A stretch of DNA of 64,000 nucleotides from DATARH01 sp963789255 (GTDB taxonomy: Bacteria; Pseudomonadota; Alphaproteobacteria; ATCC43930; CGMCC-115725): positions 1,116,001-1,180,000 of the forward strand of contig CAWBJW010000001.1 in assembly GCA_963789255.1 (NCBI GenBank), read 5' to 3'. The translations under genes and the position numbers were made by a program. This document shows positions 54,625 to 63,375 of the stretch, piece by piece (the stretch's first letter is position 1; every line of letters starts with the position of its first letter). Below the pieces are notes generated by a model. That model saw only the letters and a list, made by a program, of their open reading frames with translations, was not told the origin of the DNA and searched no databases.

Positions 54625-54948
54625 TCACTTTCGCGGAGTCAGTGAAAGTATATAGCTAACGATGTCATCAATATCATCCGGCTTTATTATAATATCTGGC
54701 ATTGTTGAGTGGGACGTTCTCAAGAAAACATGCAAAGAATATTCTGTTACAGAGGGTTCGGCAGCGATAGAGGGAAAGCTGGGCGCTTTAGGATTGGCGG
54801 AGGATTGATTGGGCTTAACGGCGTGACACTGTGAGCACCACTGTACCGACAAGACCTCGCCCCTCGACGCAGCCGCCCGTGCGTCCCGTGTACCGGGAAG
54901 CGCGATGGCAACCATGACAACGAGAAAGACGCAGACAGTCCTCGGCAT
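54625..54948 (-). CDS. Small c-type cytochrome
   Basis: 107 residues from the Met at 54948. A signal peptide (RTVCVFLVVMVAIALPG) is followed by the haem site WCSQCHAV and a likely axial Met in SHSTMPDI. The end DDIDDIVSYILSL is the last helix usual in class I cytochromes c. It should carry electrons in the periplasm. It is the first chromosomal gene beyond the att site. Confidence 0.85.
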   Translation of the reverse strand: MPRTVCVFLVVMVAIALPGTRDARAAASRGEVLSVQWCSQCHAVKPNQSSANPKAPSFPSIAAEPSVTEYSLHVFLRTSHSTMPDIIIKPDDIDDIVSYILSLTPRK

Positions 54949-55084
54949 CCTGATCGCCTCGCCGCATCGTTCCGAAGTTGCCAGCGAGAGCACCATCGTC
55001 GAACTTGAGGGCCTGTGGCAAACAGTTTGGAGCGCCATCCGAGCTCGAACGCGCAGATCGCGAGATGGCGGAACGCCGCAGCGT

Positions 55085-55960
55085 TCAGTTCAGCTTCGAC
55101 TTGAGCTGCTGGAGGATGGCGGCCGCCTGATGGCGGTCGTTTCCTTCGGGGGCGCGGACGACGAATTCCTCGAGCGCGTTGACCCCGGCGCGCATGTTGC
55201 CGAGCCGCGCGTGCAAGAGGCCCGCCTCGTGCCATAACTCGGGGAGATCGGGCGCCAGCAGCAGCATCGTCTCGACGACGCGCAACGCCCGCTCATGGCG
55301 ACCGGCCTGCAGCAAGCGCGATTTGAGGTTGTTTTGCAGCCGTAGCAGCACGTCGCGGTCGGCGACCGGCGCGTAATGCTCAGGCGCCAGCTCGACCTCC
55401 TGGCCGGCCATCGCCTTCAGCAGCTCGCGCAGCCCCGCCGCGTCGCACACCCGGCCGCCGTGAAACGGATCGAGGATCAGCCGCTCGGCGCCTTCGGTCA
55501 GTCGGATCAGGAAATGCCCGGGAAAGCCGAGGCCGACGCTGTCCCAGCCCTGCGCCCGCGCGGCGTGCAGATAAACAATGCCGAGCGCGACCGGCAGGCC
55601 TTTGCGGCGATCGACGACCCGCATCAGATTGGCGTTCTGCAGATCGTCATAGGTCAATTCGTCGCCACTATAGCCGTATTTCAACAGGATGATGTCGTTG
55701 AGCGCTTCGGCGCGCGCTGCGAGGTCGCCCCGGGGATCGCCCTGGGCGCCGCCATGCCGGCCGACATCGCGCGCTATCGTCGCAAGATGCTGACGATAGC
55801 GAAGAAGGCCGACGCGCGGCCGCTCGAACGACGCGAGCGCGAGCGCGGCCTCGCCGATCGGCAGGATCGACGAGGTGCCTGCTGTCTGCGCCAGTTCGCG
55901 CAGATAGCGGGCGCATTCTTCCGGATCGAAGGCGTCGGGCAGTTCGCTCATGTCAGCCAC
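55085..55960 (-). CDS. SirB1 family protein (transglutaminase-like plus TPR)
   Basis: 291 residues. The N-terminal part has the SirB1 marks ALNDIILLKYGYSGDELTYD and the block RRKGLPVALGIVYLHAARAQ; a later FPGHFLIRL and LDPFHGGR complete the transglutaminase-like fold. The C-terminal 80 residues are TPR-like helices (LQNNLKSRLLQAGRHERAL). Cytoplasmic; function not established. Separated from the next gene by 9 bp, so probably co-transcribed with dolP. Confidence 0.88.
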   Translation of the reverse strand: MADMSELPDAFDPEECARYLRELAQTAGTSSILPIGEAALALASFERPRVGLLRYRQHLATIARDVGRHGGAQGDPRGDLAARAEALNDIILLKYGYSGDELTYDDLQNANLMRVVDRRKGLPVALGIVYLHAARAQGWDSVGLGFPGHFLIRLTEGAERLILDPFHGGRVCDAAGLRELLKAMAGQEVELAPEHYAPVADRDVLLRLQNNLKSRLLQAGRHERALRVVETMLLLAPDLPELWHEAGLLHARLGNMRAGVNALEEFVVRAPEGNDRHQAAAILQQLKSKLN

Positions 55961-55969
55961 GGGGGAACA

Positions 55970-56665
55970 TTACAGCTTCTGCACCTCAACGGGAGCCTGT
56001 GGCGCCGCACTCGGCTGGCCCAGCGACGGCGGCGACGGTCCCGCCGCGACTGGCGCCCCGGAGCGGATATCGACGTAGGAGACCACCCGCTTGACGCCCG
56101 GCACGTAGCGCGCGATCTGGGTGGCGCGGTCAAGTTCGCGCTGGGAGCGCGCCGAGCCGATCAGGTATACTGACCCGTCCGCCGTATCGACCGCGTAGTT
56201 AACCGACCGGATATGGGAGTTGACGACCATCTCCGAGCGCACCCGGGTGGTGATCCAGGCATCCTCGGCGTCGTTCCATGCGTTTTCCGGCGGCGCCACT
56301 TCGAGCTCATTATAGACCGCGCGGACATCATGGATCCGGCCGGTGATCTGCCCCGCGGCGGCTTTCTTTTGCTGGTTGTCAACACGGCCGGTCAACAGCA
56401 CGCGGCCTTGATACACCGTCGTGGTAACGCCGGCCTGGAGCTCAGGGTCGGCGTTGACCAGCGCTTTGTCGGTATCGGTCTTGATCGCGAGATCATCGAC
56501 CGTGCCGGTGACGCCGCGCTCCTGCGCCACGGCGTAGCCGCCCCCCGCGGCCGCTCCAAGGCCGCCGACGACGAGCGCCCCGGCGCAGCCGCCAAGGGCC
56601 AATGGCAGCGCCATCGGCAGAGCTACCACACAGGCCGAAGTCAGAACGGAGCGAAACCGTGCCAT
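55970..56665 (-). CDS. dolP: Dual BON-domain lipoprotein (DolP/YraP-like)
   Basis: 231 residues from 56665. The lipobox LALGGC sits at the end of the signal sequence, so the mature protein is lipid-anchored in the outer membrane. Two BON domains follow (about 65-130 with GRVLLTGRVDNQQKKAAA, and 140-205 with GSVYLIGSARSQRELDRA). A Pro- and Ala-rich tail ends the protein. DolP maintains outer-membrane integrity. The neighbourhood with yraN and rsmI matches the conserved cluster. Confidence 0.87.
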   Translation of the reverse strand: MARFRSVLTSACVVALPMALPLALGGCAGALVVGGLGAAAGGGYAVAQERGVTGTVDDLAIKTDTDKALVNADPELQAGVTTTVYQGRVLLTGRVDNQQKKAAAGQITGRIHDVRAVYNELEVAPPENAWNDAEDAWITTRVRSEMVVNSHIRSVNYAVDTADGSVYLIGSARSQRELDRATQIARYVPGVKRVVSYVDIRSGAPVAAGPSPPSLGQPSAAPQAPVEVQKL

Positions 56666-56866
56666 GATCCCCCCGGGCAACAGTGTCGCGACATTGTGAG
56701 GTTTTCCGGGAACCGCGCCAAGAGCCGGCGACGGCGCGGACTGCCGTGCTCGCTGCGATCCGCAACCCCGGTTCGGCCGCACCGGGCAGCATCGGCGAAC
56801 CGCCCGCAGCAACAAGGGCTTGGCCTTCGACGGGAGCACCACGGCGGCGAGCCGGCGAGGTCCGGC

Positions 56867-57262
56867 TCAGCCGTCAATGCGCCACGCGTCCGGCAGATGA
56901 CGGGGCATGCGGTGCGGCGCGACCAGCATGACGTTGAATCGGAGCGCAAGGTCGGCTAGGTCGGGCCGCATCAACAGAAAGGCCGACGCGGCGCGGGCGA
57001 TGCGGCGGCGCTGGCGCGGCACCACGGCGTCAGCGGCGCTGGCGAGATCGCGGCGGGTCTTGACCTCGATGATGGCGAGTACGCCGCCGCGGCGGGCGAG
57101 GATGTCGATTTCGCCGGACGGACAGCGCCAGTCGGCGGCAACGATCCGCCAGCCGCGCAGCCGCAAATGCCAGCGGCACAGAAATTCGGCGAGCCGTCCG
57201 CGATCCAGGGCGCGACGCCGCGCCTGATGTCGGCGAGACCGCTCGCGGCCGCCGGTTGTCAT
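56867..57262 (-). CDS. yraN: YraN family protein (UPF0102)
   Basis: 131 residues from the ATG at 57262, which overlaps the rsmI stop by 4 bases. The endonuclease-like core is clear: CPSGEIDILARRGGVLAIIE followed by VKTRR, the PD-(D/E)xK pattern of the UPF0102 family. The biological role is not known. It is the second gene of the rsmI-yraN pair. Confidence 0.9.
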   Translation of the reverse strand: MTTGGRERSRRHQARRRALDRGRLAEFLCRWHLRLRGWRIVAADWRCPSGEIDILARRGGVLAIIEVKTRRDLASAADAVVPRQRRRIARAASAFLLMRPDLADLALRFNVMLVAPHRMPRHLPDAWRIDG

Positions 57263-58254
57263 GGCGATGGGTTCCGGGCCTGCAACGCGAGCGCGCGCTC
57301 GTAAAGCGTCCGCCGGGCGCGCCCGGTTTCGGCGGCGAGCCTCGCGACGGCGTCGCGCAGGCTGTGCACCGCCAAAAGCGCGCGCAGCCGGTGGTCGACA
57401 TCGTCTTCCGTCGCCGGCGCCGCCGTTTCCGGCGGCCCGACCACGATGACCGCCTCGCCGCGCGGGGCGCCGGCGCCGCGGTAATGCTCGGCCAGCGCGC
57501 TGAGATGCCCGCGGCGGATTTCCTCGTGGCGCTTGGTCAGCTCGCGCGCGACGGCGGCATTGCGGTCGCCGAGGATCCCGGCCATGTCGGCGAGCGAGGC
57601 AGCGAGCCGCGACCTGCCCTCGAAGAAGATCAGCGTCGCAGCGAGATCTGGCAAATTCGCCAAGGCGCGCCGCCGTGCCGCCGCGCGCGGCGGGAGAAAC
57701 CCGGCGAACAGAAATATGTCGGGCGGCAGGCCCGAGAGGATCAGCGCGGTCAGCGCCGCCGACGGTCCCGGCGCGGCGGTCACCGGCAGATTCTCGGCAA
57801 GCGCCGCGCGCACCAGCTTGAAGCCGGGGTCGGCGACGAGCGGGGTGCCGGCGTCGGCGACCAGCGCCAGCGTCGCGCCACGGCGCAGCGCCTCGATGAT
57901 GGCCGGGCGCACGCGATCGGCGTTGTGATCGTGATAGGGGTCGAGCGGTCTGTCGATACCGTAGCGGGCAAGGAGGCGCGCGGTGACCCTTGTGTCTTCG
58001 CACAGGATGCGGTCGACATTGCGCAGCACCCAGAGCCCCCGCAGGGTCATATCGCCGAGATTGCCGATCGGGGTGGCGACGAGATGAAGACCTGGCGCCA
58101 GCGCGTGCTTCGGCGTCCAATCGCCCGGGTCGGCATCGCTGCCGGGGGACGGCTGGGCGTCCGGCGGGCGGGCAAATCGCGTCCGGCCGGGTTTACTTGG
58201 TCCGGCGCGATGGTTAGGGTCGCCGCCCGCAGTCGTATCTTTGCCGGAGGCCAC
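57259..58254 (-). CDS. rsmI: 16S rRNA 2'-O-ribose C1402 methyltransferase RsmI
   Basis: About 331 residues from the GTG at 58254; the frame is open further up but that would overlap the divergent lipoprotein gene. Family motifs: LHLVATPIGNLGDMTLRG, ILCEDTRVTARLLARYGI, LVADAGTPLVADPGFKLV and TAAPGPSAALTALILSGLP. It methylates C1402 in the decoding centre of 16S rRNA using SAM. The first 50 residues before the core are low in complexity, so the real start may be further in. Confidence 0.92.
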   Translation of the reverse strand: MASGKDTTAGGDPNHRAGPSKPGRTRFARPPDAQPSPGSDADPGDWTPKHALAPGLHLVATPIGNLGDMTLRGLWVLRNVDRILCEDTRVTARLLARYGIDRPLDPYHDHNADRVRPAIIEALRRGATLALVADAGTPLVADPGFKLVRAALAENLPVTAAPGPSAALTALILSGLPPDIFLFAGFLPPRAAARRRALANLPDLAATLIFFEGRSRLAASLADMAGILGDRNAAVARELTKRHEEIRRGHLSALAEHYRGAGAPRGEAVIVVGPPETAAPATEDDVDHRLRALLAVHSLRDAVARLAAETGRARRTLYERALALQARNPSP

Positions 58255-58256
58255 CC

Positions 58257-59519
58257 GTGCGTTGCTGGCGTGTTCCGCGGATCGCCTCAACTCTTGCTGC
58301 TTTCGCGCTGCTCCTCGCGCTGATCGCCTGCGCGGGCGGGCGGATGGTACCGGCACCGGTCGGATCGCCGCAATCGCCCTTTGGCGCGGGACCGCCGCCG
58401 ATGCCGGCCCCGCCGGAGGCGGTCACTCCGACACAAGGCGCGGGCCCGGTCAAGGTGGCGATGCTCGTGCCGCTGTCGGGCGCCAATGCCGATCTCGGCA
58501 AGGCGATGCTGGAGGCCGCACAGCTTGCCTTGTTCACGACCGCCAGCAAGCAGCTGACGCTGATCCCGCGCGACACCGGCGGCACCCCGGAGGGCGCCGC
58601 CGCCGCGGCGCGGTCGGCGCTGGCCGAAGGCGCGCAGCTGATCCTGGGGCCGCTCCTCGCCGGCGAGGTCGAGGCTGTCAAGCCGGTCGCCCGCGACGCC
58701 AAGATCAACGTTATTGCGTTCTCGACCGCGACCCAGCTCGCTGGCGGCAATGTCTTCCTGATGGGCTTCCTGCCGGGTCAGGAGGTGATGCGCGAAGTCT
58801 CGTTTGCGCGCGACAAGGGGCTCAGCCGGTTCGCCGCCCTGGCGCCCAACTCGCAGTACGGTCACCTGATGACCGATGCGTTGCGCGAGGCGGCGAACGC
58901 GAGCGGCGGTTCGGTCGGCAAGGTCGTGTACCTCGATCCCGGGGCGCCCGATGCCTCGGCAGCAATCCGGCAGCTGCTGTCGTCGGGCGCTGCGGCGCCG
59001 CCGGCCCCGGACGCAGCCGCCGCTCTGCCGCCGGCGACGGCGGACTTCGATGCCCTGCTGCTGCCCGAGGGCGGGGCGCAGCTGAAACAGATTGCGCGTC
59101 AGCTGAAGCAGGCGGGGCTTGCGGCGCCGGTGCGGCTGCTCGGCAGCGGGCTGTGGGACGATCCCTCGATCGCCGGCGAGCCGGCGCTCGACGGCGGCTG
59201 GTTTGCCGCCTCGCCGCCCGCGCAGCGCAGCGAATTCGACAGCCGCTTCCAGGCGACCTACGGCCATCCGCCGCCGCGGCTCGCATCGCTCGCCTTCGAT
59301 GCCGCCGCGCTCGCCGCAGTGCTGGGGGAGAGCGGCGGCGGCATGCCGTTTGCCAAGGAGGCGATCCTCAACCCGAACGGGTTCACCGGGGTCGACGGGC
59401 TGTTCCGCTTCACCCCGCAGGGGCTGGTGCAGCGTGGCCTGGCGGTGCTCGAAGTCGATCCCCAGGGTAATGTCGTGGTCAGCCCGGCGCCGCAGAATTT
59501 CCAGGATTTTTCGTATTGA
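58257..59519 (+). CDS. Penicillin-binding protein activator lipoprotein (LpoA/LppC-like)
   Basis: 420 residues from a GTG at 58257. The signal LAAFALLLALIAC ends in a lipobox Cys. The rest is a periplasmic-binding-protein fold (VKVAMLVPLSGANADLGKAM, IPRDTGGTPEGAAAAARSAL, ERFAALAPNS-like strands) corresponding to the C-terminal domain of LpoA; the N-terminal TPR domain of LpoA is absent. It probably activates or anchors peptidoglycan synthases. It is divergent from rsmI with almost no spacer, the arrangement seen in many Alphaproteobacteria. Confidence 0.87.
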   Translation: MRCWRVPRIASTLAAFALLLALIACAGGRMVPAPVGSPQSPFGAGPPPMPAPPEAVTPTQGAGPVKVAMLVPLSGANADLGKAMLEAAQLALFTTASKQLTLIPRDTGGTPEGAAAAARSALAEGAQLILGPLLAGEVEAVKPVARDAKINVIAFSTATQLAGGNVFLMGFLPGQEVMREVSFARDKGLSRFAALAPNSQYGHLMTDALREAANASGGSVGKVVYLDPGAPDASAAIRQLLSSGAAAPPAPDAAAALPPATADFDALLLPEGGAQLKQIARQLKQAGLAAPVRLLGSGLWDDPSIAGEPALDGGWFAASPPAQRSEFDSRFQATYGHPPPRLASLAFDAAALAAVLGESGGGMPFAKEAILNPNGFTGVDGLFRFTPQGLVQRGLAVLEVDPQGNVVVSPAPQNFQDFSY

Positions 59520-59520
59520 T

Positions 59521-59593
59521 GATGGGTTTCGCGTCGCTCAACCCATCCTACCAATCGGCGCCGTAGGATGGATTGAGCGCAGCGAAACCCATC
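59521..59593. repeat. REP-like long inverted repeat
   Basis: GATGGGTTTCG at 59521 pairs with CGAAACCCATC ending at 59593, and the inner arms TTGAGCG/CGCTCAA and GGATGG/CCATCC-like sections continue to a loop near 59552-59562. Palindromes that read GATGGGTTTCGCTGCGCTC are widespread intergenic elements in proteobacteria. It sits right after the lipoprotein stop and may end transcription. Confidence 0.7.
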
Positions 59594-59769
59594 GTCCTCA
59601 GGAGCCGGGGAAGCCGGCGTCTCGAAGGATGCTGGGTGACCATACAGCCTGGGCCCGATTTGCTCTGAACGGCGCGACAATGCGAAAGGCGGGTCGCGTG
59701 CACCACGCTCGCCATCAACCATCGCGCATCCTAAACTGGCGGCCCGCTTAAACGTCACCCGGTTCCGCC

Positions 59770-61305
59770 ATGCCGCCTCCCGCCATCCCGCGCATCGCCA
59801 TCCTCGGCTTCTCGATCGAGTGCAACAAATTCGCGCCGCCGGCGACGAAGGCGCATTTCCTCGCCCGCACCTATCTCGAAGGCGAGGCCATCATCGAGGA
59901 AGCGCGCGGGCCGACCCCGACGATGCTGCCCGAGACGCCCGGCTTTGTCTCGGCGATGGATGCCGCCGGGCCATGGCAGCCGATCGGCATCGCATTGGCG
60001 ATGAGCGAGCCCAACGGCCCGGTCGAGCACGGGTTTTTCGCCGAACTGCTGGCGACCATTTCGCGCCGGCTCAAGGCCGCGCTGCCGCTCGACGGCGTCT
60101 ATATCTGCGCGCATGGCGCGGCGCTGACCACTGCGGAGGACGACCCCGAGGGCGTCCTCTTCGAGACCGTGCGTCATATCGTCGGCCCCGGCGTGCCGGT
60201 CGTCGCGACCTTCGATCTGCACGCCAATGTCTCCGACCGCATGGTCGATTTGATCGATGCGTTCATCGGCTACCGCAGCAACCCGCATCTCGACATGCGC
60301 GAGCGCGGCATCGAGGCGGCTGCGGCGTTGCGCGAATTGCTCGCCGGCACCAAGACCGCGCGGGTGCGTCTGCGCCTGCCGATCGTGCCGCCGACCGTGA
60401 CCCTCCTGACCGCCGCCGGCCCCTATGCCGAGATGATTGCGCTCGGCCAGCGCCGCCGGGAACAACTCTGCCCGGCGATCATGAACGTCTCGGTGATGGG
60501 CGGTTTCGCCTATGGCGACACCGCCAAGAACGGGCTCAGCGTCATCGTTACCTCGCGCGGTGACAGGGAAACTGCCGCGTCGCTCGCCCGCGAGATCGCG
60601 CAATACGGTTGGGACAACCGCGCGCGCTTCTATCCTCGCCTCACGCCGCTCGACGAGGCGGTCGAGCAGGCGCTGGCGGCGGGGCGCGACCCGGCCCGGC
60701 CGGCGCTCGCCTTTGCCGACGTCGCCGACAACCCGGGCGGCGGCGCGCGCGGCAACACGATGTTTCTGCTGCGCGCGTTCGCCGAGGCCGGGGTCAAGGG
60801 CGCGCTGTTCGGCATCATCTACGACCCCGATCTCGCCGCCGAGGCGCATGCGCACGGCCTCCACTATCATTTCGAGGCACGCTTCAACCGCGCCGAGACG
60901 ACCAAGTTTTCCGAACCGTGGACCACCCCGGCGCGGGTCGCGGCATTGAGCGACGGCAACTGCGTCGGCCGCCGCGGCATCTATGCCGGGTTGCGGCTCG
61001 TGCTCGGCCCCTGCGCCGCGCTCGCCATCGGCGGCATCACGGTCGTCGTCGTGTCGCACCGGGTGCAGTGCGCCGACCCGGTCTTCTTCGAGATGATGGG
61101 CCTCGACATCGCCAAGGCGCGCAGCGTCGCGGTCAAATCGCGCGGCCATTTCCGCGGCGGCTTCGACGAGTTCTTCGGCCCCGACCTGATCGTCGAGGTC
61201 GATCTACCCGGCCTCACCTCGCCGATCCTCGCCCGCTTCGAGTGGACCCGCCTGCCGCGCCCGGTCATCCCGCTCGACAACGGGGTCGAATTCAAGCTGA
61301 CGTAG
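59770..61305 (+). CDS. M81 family metallopeptidase (MlrC-like)
   Basis: 511 residues. The N-terminal domain has the MlrC marks: Glu in GFSIECNKF, GVYICAHGAALTTAEDDPEG, ATFDLHANVSDRMVD and YRSNPHLDMRERG, which supply Asp and His metal ligands. The C-terminal domain (VADNPGGGARGNTMFLLRAF) is also typical. MlrC of Sphingomonas ends microcystin breakdown, but most members act on unknown small peptides or amides. No transporter lies next to it in the window. Confidence 0.9.
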   Translation: MPPPAIPRIAILGFSIECNKFAPPATKAHFLARTYLEGEAIIEEARGPTPTMLPETPGFVSAMDAAGPWQPIGIALAMSEPNGPVEHGFFAELLATISRRLKAALPLDGVYICAHGAALTTAEDDPEGVLFETVRHIVGPGVPVVATFDLHANVSDRMVDLIDAFIGYRSNPHLDMRERGIEAAAALRELLAGTKTARVRLRLPIVPPTVTLLTAAGPYAEMIALGQRRREQLCPAIMNVSVMGGFAYGDTAKNGLSVIVTSRGDRETAASLAREIAQYGWDNRARFYPRLTPLDEAVEQALAAGRDPARPALAFADVADNPGGGARGNTMFLLRAFAEAGVKGALFGIIYDPDLAAEAHAHGLHYHFEARFNRAETTKFSEPWTTPARVAALSDGNCVGRRGIYAGLRLVLGPCAALAIGGITVVVVSHRVQCADPVFFEMMGLDIAKARSVAVKSRGHFRGGFDEFFGPDLIVEVDLPGLTSPILARFEWTRLPRPVIPLDNGVEFKLT

Positions 61306-62224
61306 CGGGGGCGCCGTTCGCGTGTAGCTTCAGCGCGGCGTAGGCGAAGGCTGTGACCGGAGTCGGGATGCCGTGACGGCGGCCGAGCTCGACGACCTTC
61401 CCGGCGAACCACGGCAGTTCGAGCTTGTTGCCGCGCAACAAATCATTGCCCATTGAGGTCATGTGATGGTCCGGCATCAGGCGGATGCTGGCGAGACCAC
61501 GCTCCACGGCGTCGGGCGCCAAGCCGACACCCTCGGCGCGGCCGACCGCTACGCTCTCTTGCAGCATCGCCTCGACGAGATCCCAGGAATCAGGGTCTTC
61601 GCGGTACCGGCCCATCGGCACCCGGGTCAACGCGTTGACGCTGCTGACCGGGACCAGCAGGATGAACTTCTCCCACAACGGCACCCTGATGTCGCGGCTG
61701 AGCACACCGTCGATGCCGGCGGCGGCGCACAGATCACGCAACCGCTCGGCGCGCGAACTGCTGCGGCCGTCGAGTTCGCCGAACGTCATCTGGAAATAGG
61801 TGCCGGTCTGGCGCACCACCCCCGGCGCGACGATCGAGCCGGTGACAAAGGCGCTGCCACCCATCACCGCAGGGCGCCCGAGGATCGGGATCAGCCGCTC
61901 ATGCGCGTCTACGCCGTTCTGCACCGGCACCACCGCGGTATTCGGGCCAACGATCGGCCGGATCTGCTCGCCGGCGCTCTCGACATCCCACAGCTTGACG
62001 CAGAACAGCACGATATCGACCGGGCCGATATCGGCGATGTCGTCCGTCGCCTGGACCGGCCGGATCACGGTCTCGCCGCGGTCGCCCTCGATCCGCAGGC
62101 CGTTTTTCTGCATCGCGGCGAGATGCGCGCCGCGCGCGACAAAGGTGACGTTCCCCCCGGCCTTCGCCAGCGACGCGCCATAGATTGCGCCGATACCGCC
62201 GGCGCCGATGACCGCGATCCGCAT
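61292..62224 (-). CDS. 2-dehydropantoate 2-reductase family protein
   Basis: 310 residues from 62224. The N-terminal Rossmann fold has MRIAVIGAGGIGAIYGASLA and, further on, VDIVLFCVKLWDVE. The C-terminal domain has PLWEKFILLVPVSSVNALTR with the catalytic Lys and later GRRHGIPTPVTAF. It should reduce a 2-oxo acid such as ketopantoate with NADPH; as several paralogues usually exist, I do not call it PanE. It converges with the M81 gene, overlapping its end by 14 bp. Confidence 0.88.
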   Translation of the reverse strand: MRIAVIGAGGIGAIYGASLAKAGGNVTFVARGAHLAAMQKNGLRIEGDRGETVIRPVQATDDIADIGPVDIVLFCVKLWDVESAGEQIRPIVGPNTAVVPVQNGVDAHERLIPILGRPAVMGGSAFVTGSIVAPGVVRQTGTYFQMTFGELDGRSSSRAERLRDLCAAAGIDGVLSRDIRVPLWEKFILLVPVSSVNALTRVPMGRYREDPDSWDLVEAMLQESVAVGRAEGVGLAPDAVERGLASIRLMPDHHMTSMGNDLLRGNKLELPWFAGKVVELGRRHGIPTPVTAFAYAALKLHANGAPATSA

Positions 62225-62305
62225 GCGAGCCTCCCGCGAGAGCCGATGTTCCACGGGAGAGACTTACTCTACGCTGGGTCATCAGACCACCACCGGAGAG
62301 AGATC

Positions 62306-62629
62306 ATGCCCGCCCAACCGACCTCGCCCGCCCGCGAAGCCATCCGCGGCACCGCGCCGAAACTCGCCGAGATTTCCGACAAGATCATCTATGGCGAGGT
62401 CTGGGAGCGGCCCGGCCTGTCGCGGCGCGACCGCAGCCTGATCACCGTCGCAACCCTGATCGCGCTCGGCCGCGAGAGGCAGCTCGAAGGCCATCTCGGG
62501 CGCGCCCTTGCCAACGGCGTCACCAAGGACGAGATCGGCGAGGTGATCACCCATCTCGCATTCTATGCCGGCTGGCCGGCGGCGATGACCGCCGCACTGG
62601 TGGCGAAGGAAGTCTTTGAGAAACGCTGA
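62306..62629 (+). CDS. Carboxymuconolactone decarboxylase family protein
   Basis: 107 residues starting after CCGGAGAGAGATC. It is a single all-helical CMD domain with SRRDRSLITVATLIALGRE and ITHLAFYAGWPAAMTA. No CxxC pair is present, so it is of the decarboxylase (PcaC) type rather than the AhpD peroxidase type. The true substrate is unknown. It stands alone between two minus-strand genes. Confidence 0.88.
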   Translation: MPAQPTSPAREAIRGTAPKLAEISDKIIYGEVWERPGLSRRDRSLITVATLIALGRERQLEGHLGRALANGVTKDEIGEVITHLAFYAGWPAAMTAALVAKEVFEKR

Positions 62630-62640
62630 CGGGTCCGCCG

Positions 62641-63375
62641 TTATTTGGTGAGCGCGGCAGCGCCGGACCAGGCTTCGGCGCTGGCGCCGGCCAGTTCCTG
62701 GACTCGCGCGTCGTCGGCGCGCAGCTCGGCGGCGGCGCCCGAATAGACGACGCCGCCATTGTCGAGCACATAGGCGTGGTCGGCAATTTCTAGGCTCATC
62801 CGCGCATTCTGCTCGACAAGCAGCACCGAGATCCCCTCCTCGCGCATTTGGGCGACGACGCGAAACACGTCGCGCACGATCAACGGCGCCAGACCCTGCG
62901 AAGGCTCGTCGAGGATCAGCAGCCGCGGGTTGAGGATCAGCGCGCGGGCGATGGCGAGCATCTCCTGCTCGCCGCCGGAGAGCTGGCGGCCGCGGTTGTG
63001 CCGGCGCTCGGCGAGCCGCGGAAACACAGCGAAGACACGCTCCTCGTTCCATCCGCCGGGGCGCTCGATCGGCACGCGCAGATTCTCCGTCACCGTCAGG
63101 TTCGGGAAGATCCGCCGCCCTTCCGGCACATAGCCGACGCCGAGCGCGGCGATGCGGTAGGGCGGCCAGCGCGTCGTGTCCTGGCCGAATATCTGGATCC
63201 GGCCCTGGCGCGCCGGGGTCAGCCCCATCAGGCTGCGCAAGGTCGTGGTCTTGCCGGCGCCGTTGCGGCCGAGCAGCGCCGTGATCCGCCCCTCCTCGAC
63301 CGCCAGGCTGACGCCGTGCAGGATGTGGCTCTTGCCGTAGAAGGTATGCAGCCCCTCGGCGGTCAGCGCCGTCAT
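62641..63375 (-). CDS. livF: Branched-chain amino-acid ABC transporter ATPase LivF
   Basis: 244 residues from 63375, where ATGA overlaps the livG stop. Walker A LLGRNGAGKTTTLRSLMG, signature LSGGEQEMLAIARAL, Walker B RLLILDEPSQGLAP and the H-loop region LLVEQNARMSLEIAD are the LivF forms. It is one of the two ATPases of a Liv-type importer for branched-chain amino acids or related compounds. The binding protein and permeases lie outside the window. Confidence 0.92.
   Translation of the reverse strand: MTALTAEGLHTFYGKSHILHGVSLAVEEGRITALLGRNGAGKTTTLRSLMGLTPARQGRIQIFGQDTTRWPPYRIAALGVGYVPEGRRIFPNLTVTENLRVPIERPGGWNEERVFAVFPRLAERRHNRGRQLSGGEQEMLAIARALILNPRLLILDEPSQGLAPLIVRDVFRVVAQMREEGISVLLVEQNARMSLEIADHAYVLDNGGVVYSGAAAELRADDARVQELAGASAEAWSGAAALTK

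Noticed and set aside
58257..58356. Longer N-terminus for RsmI starting at 58356
   Set aside because: It would overlap the signal peptide of the divergent lipoprotein, whose lipobox is convincing; the extra residues are low complexity.
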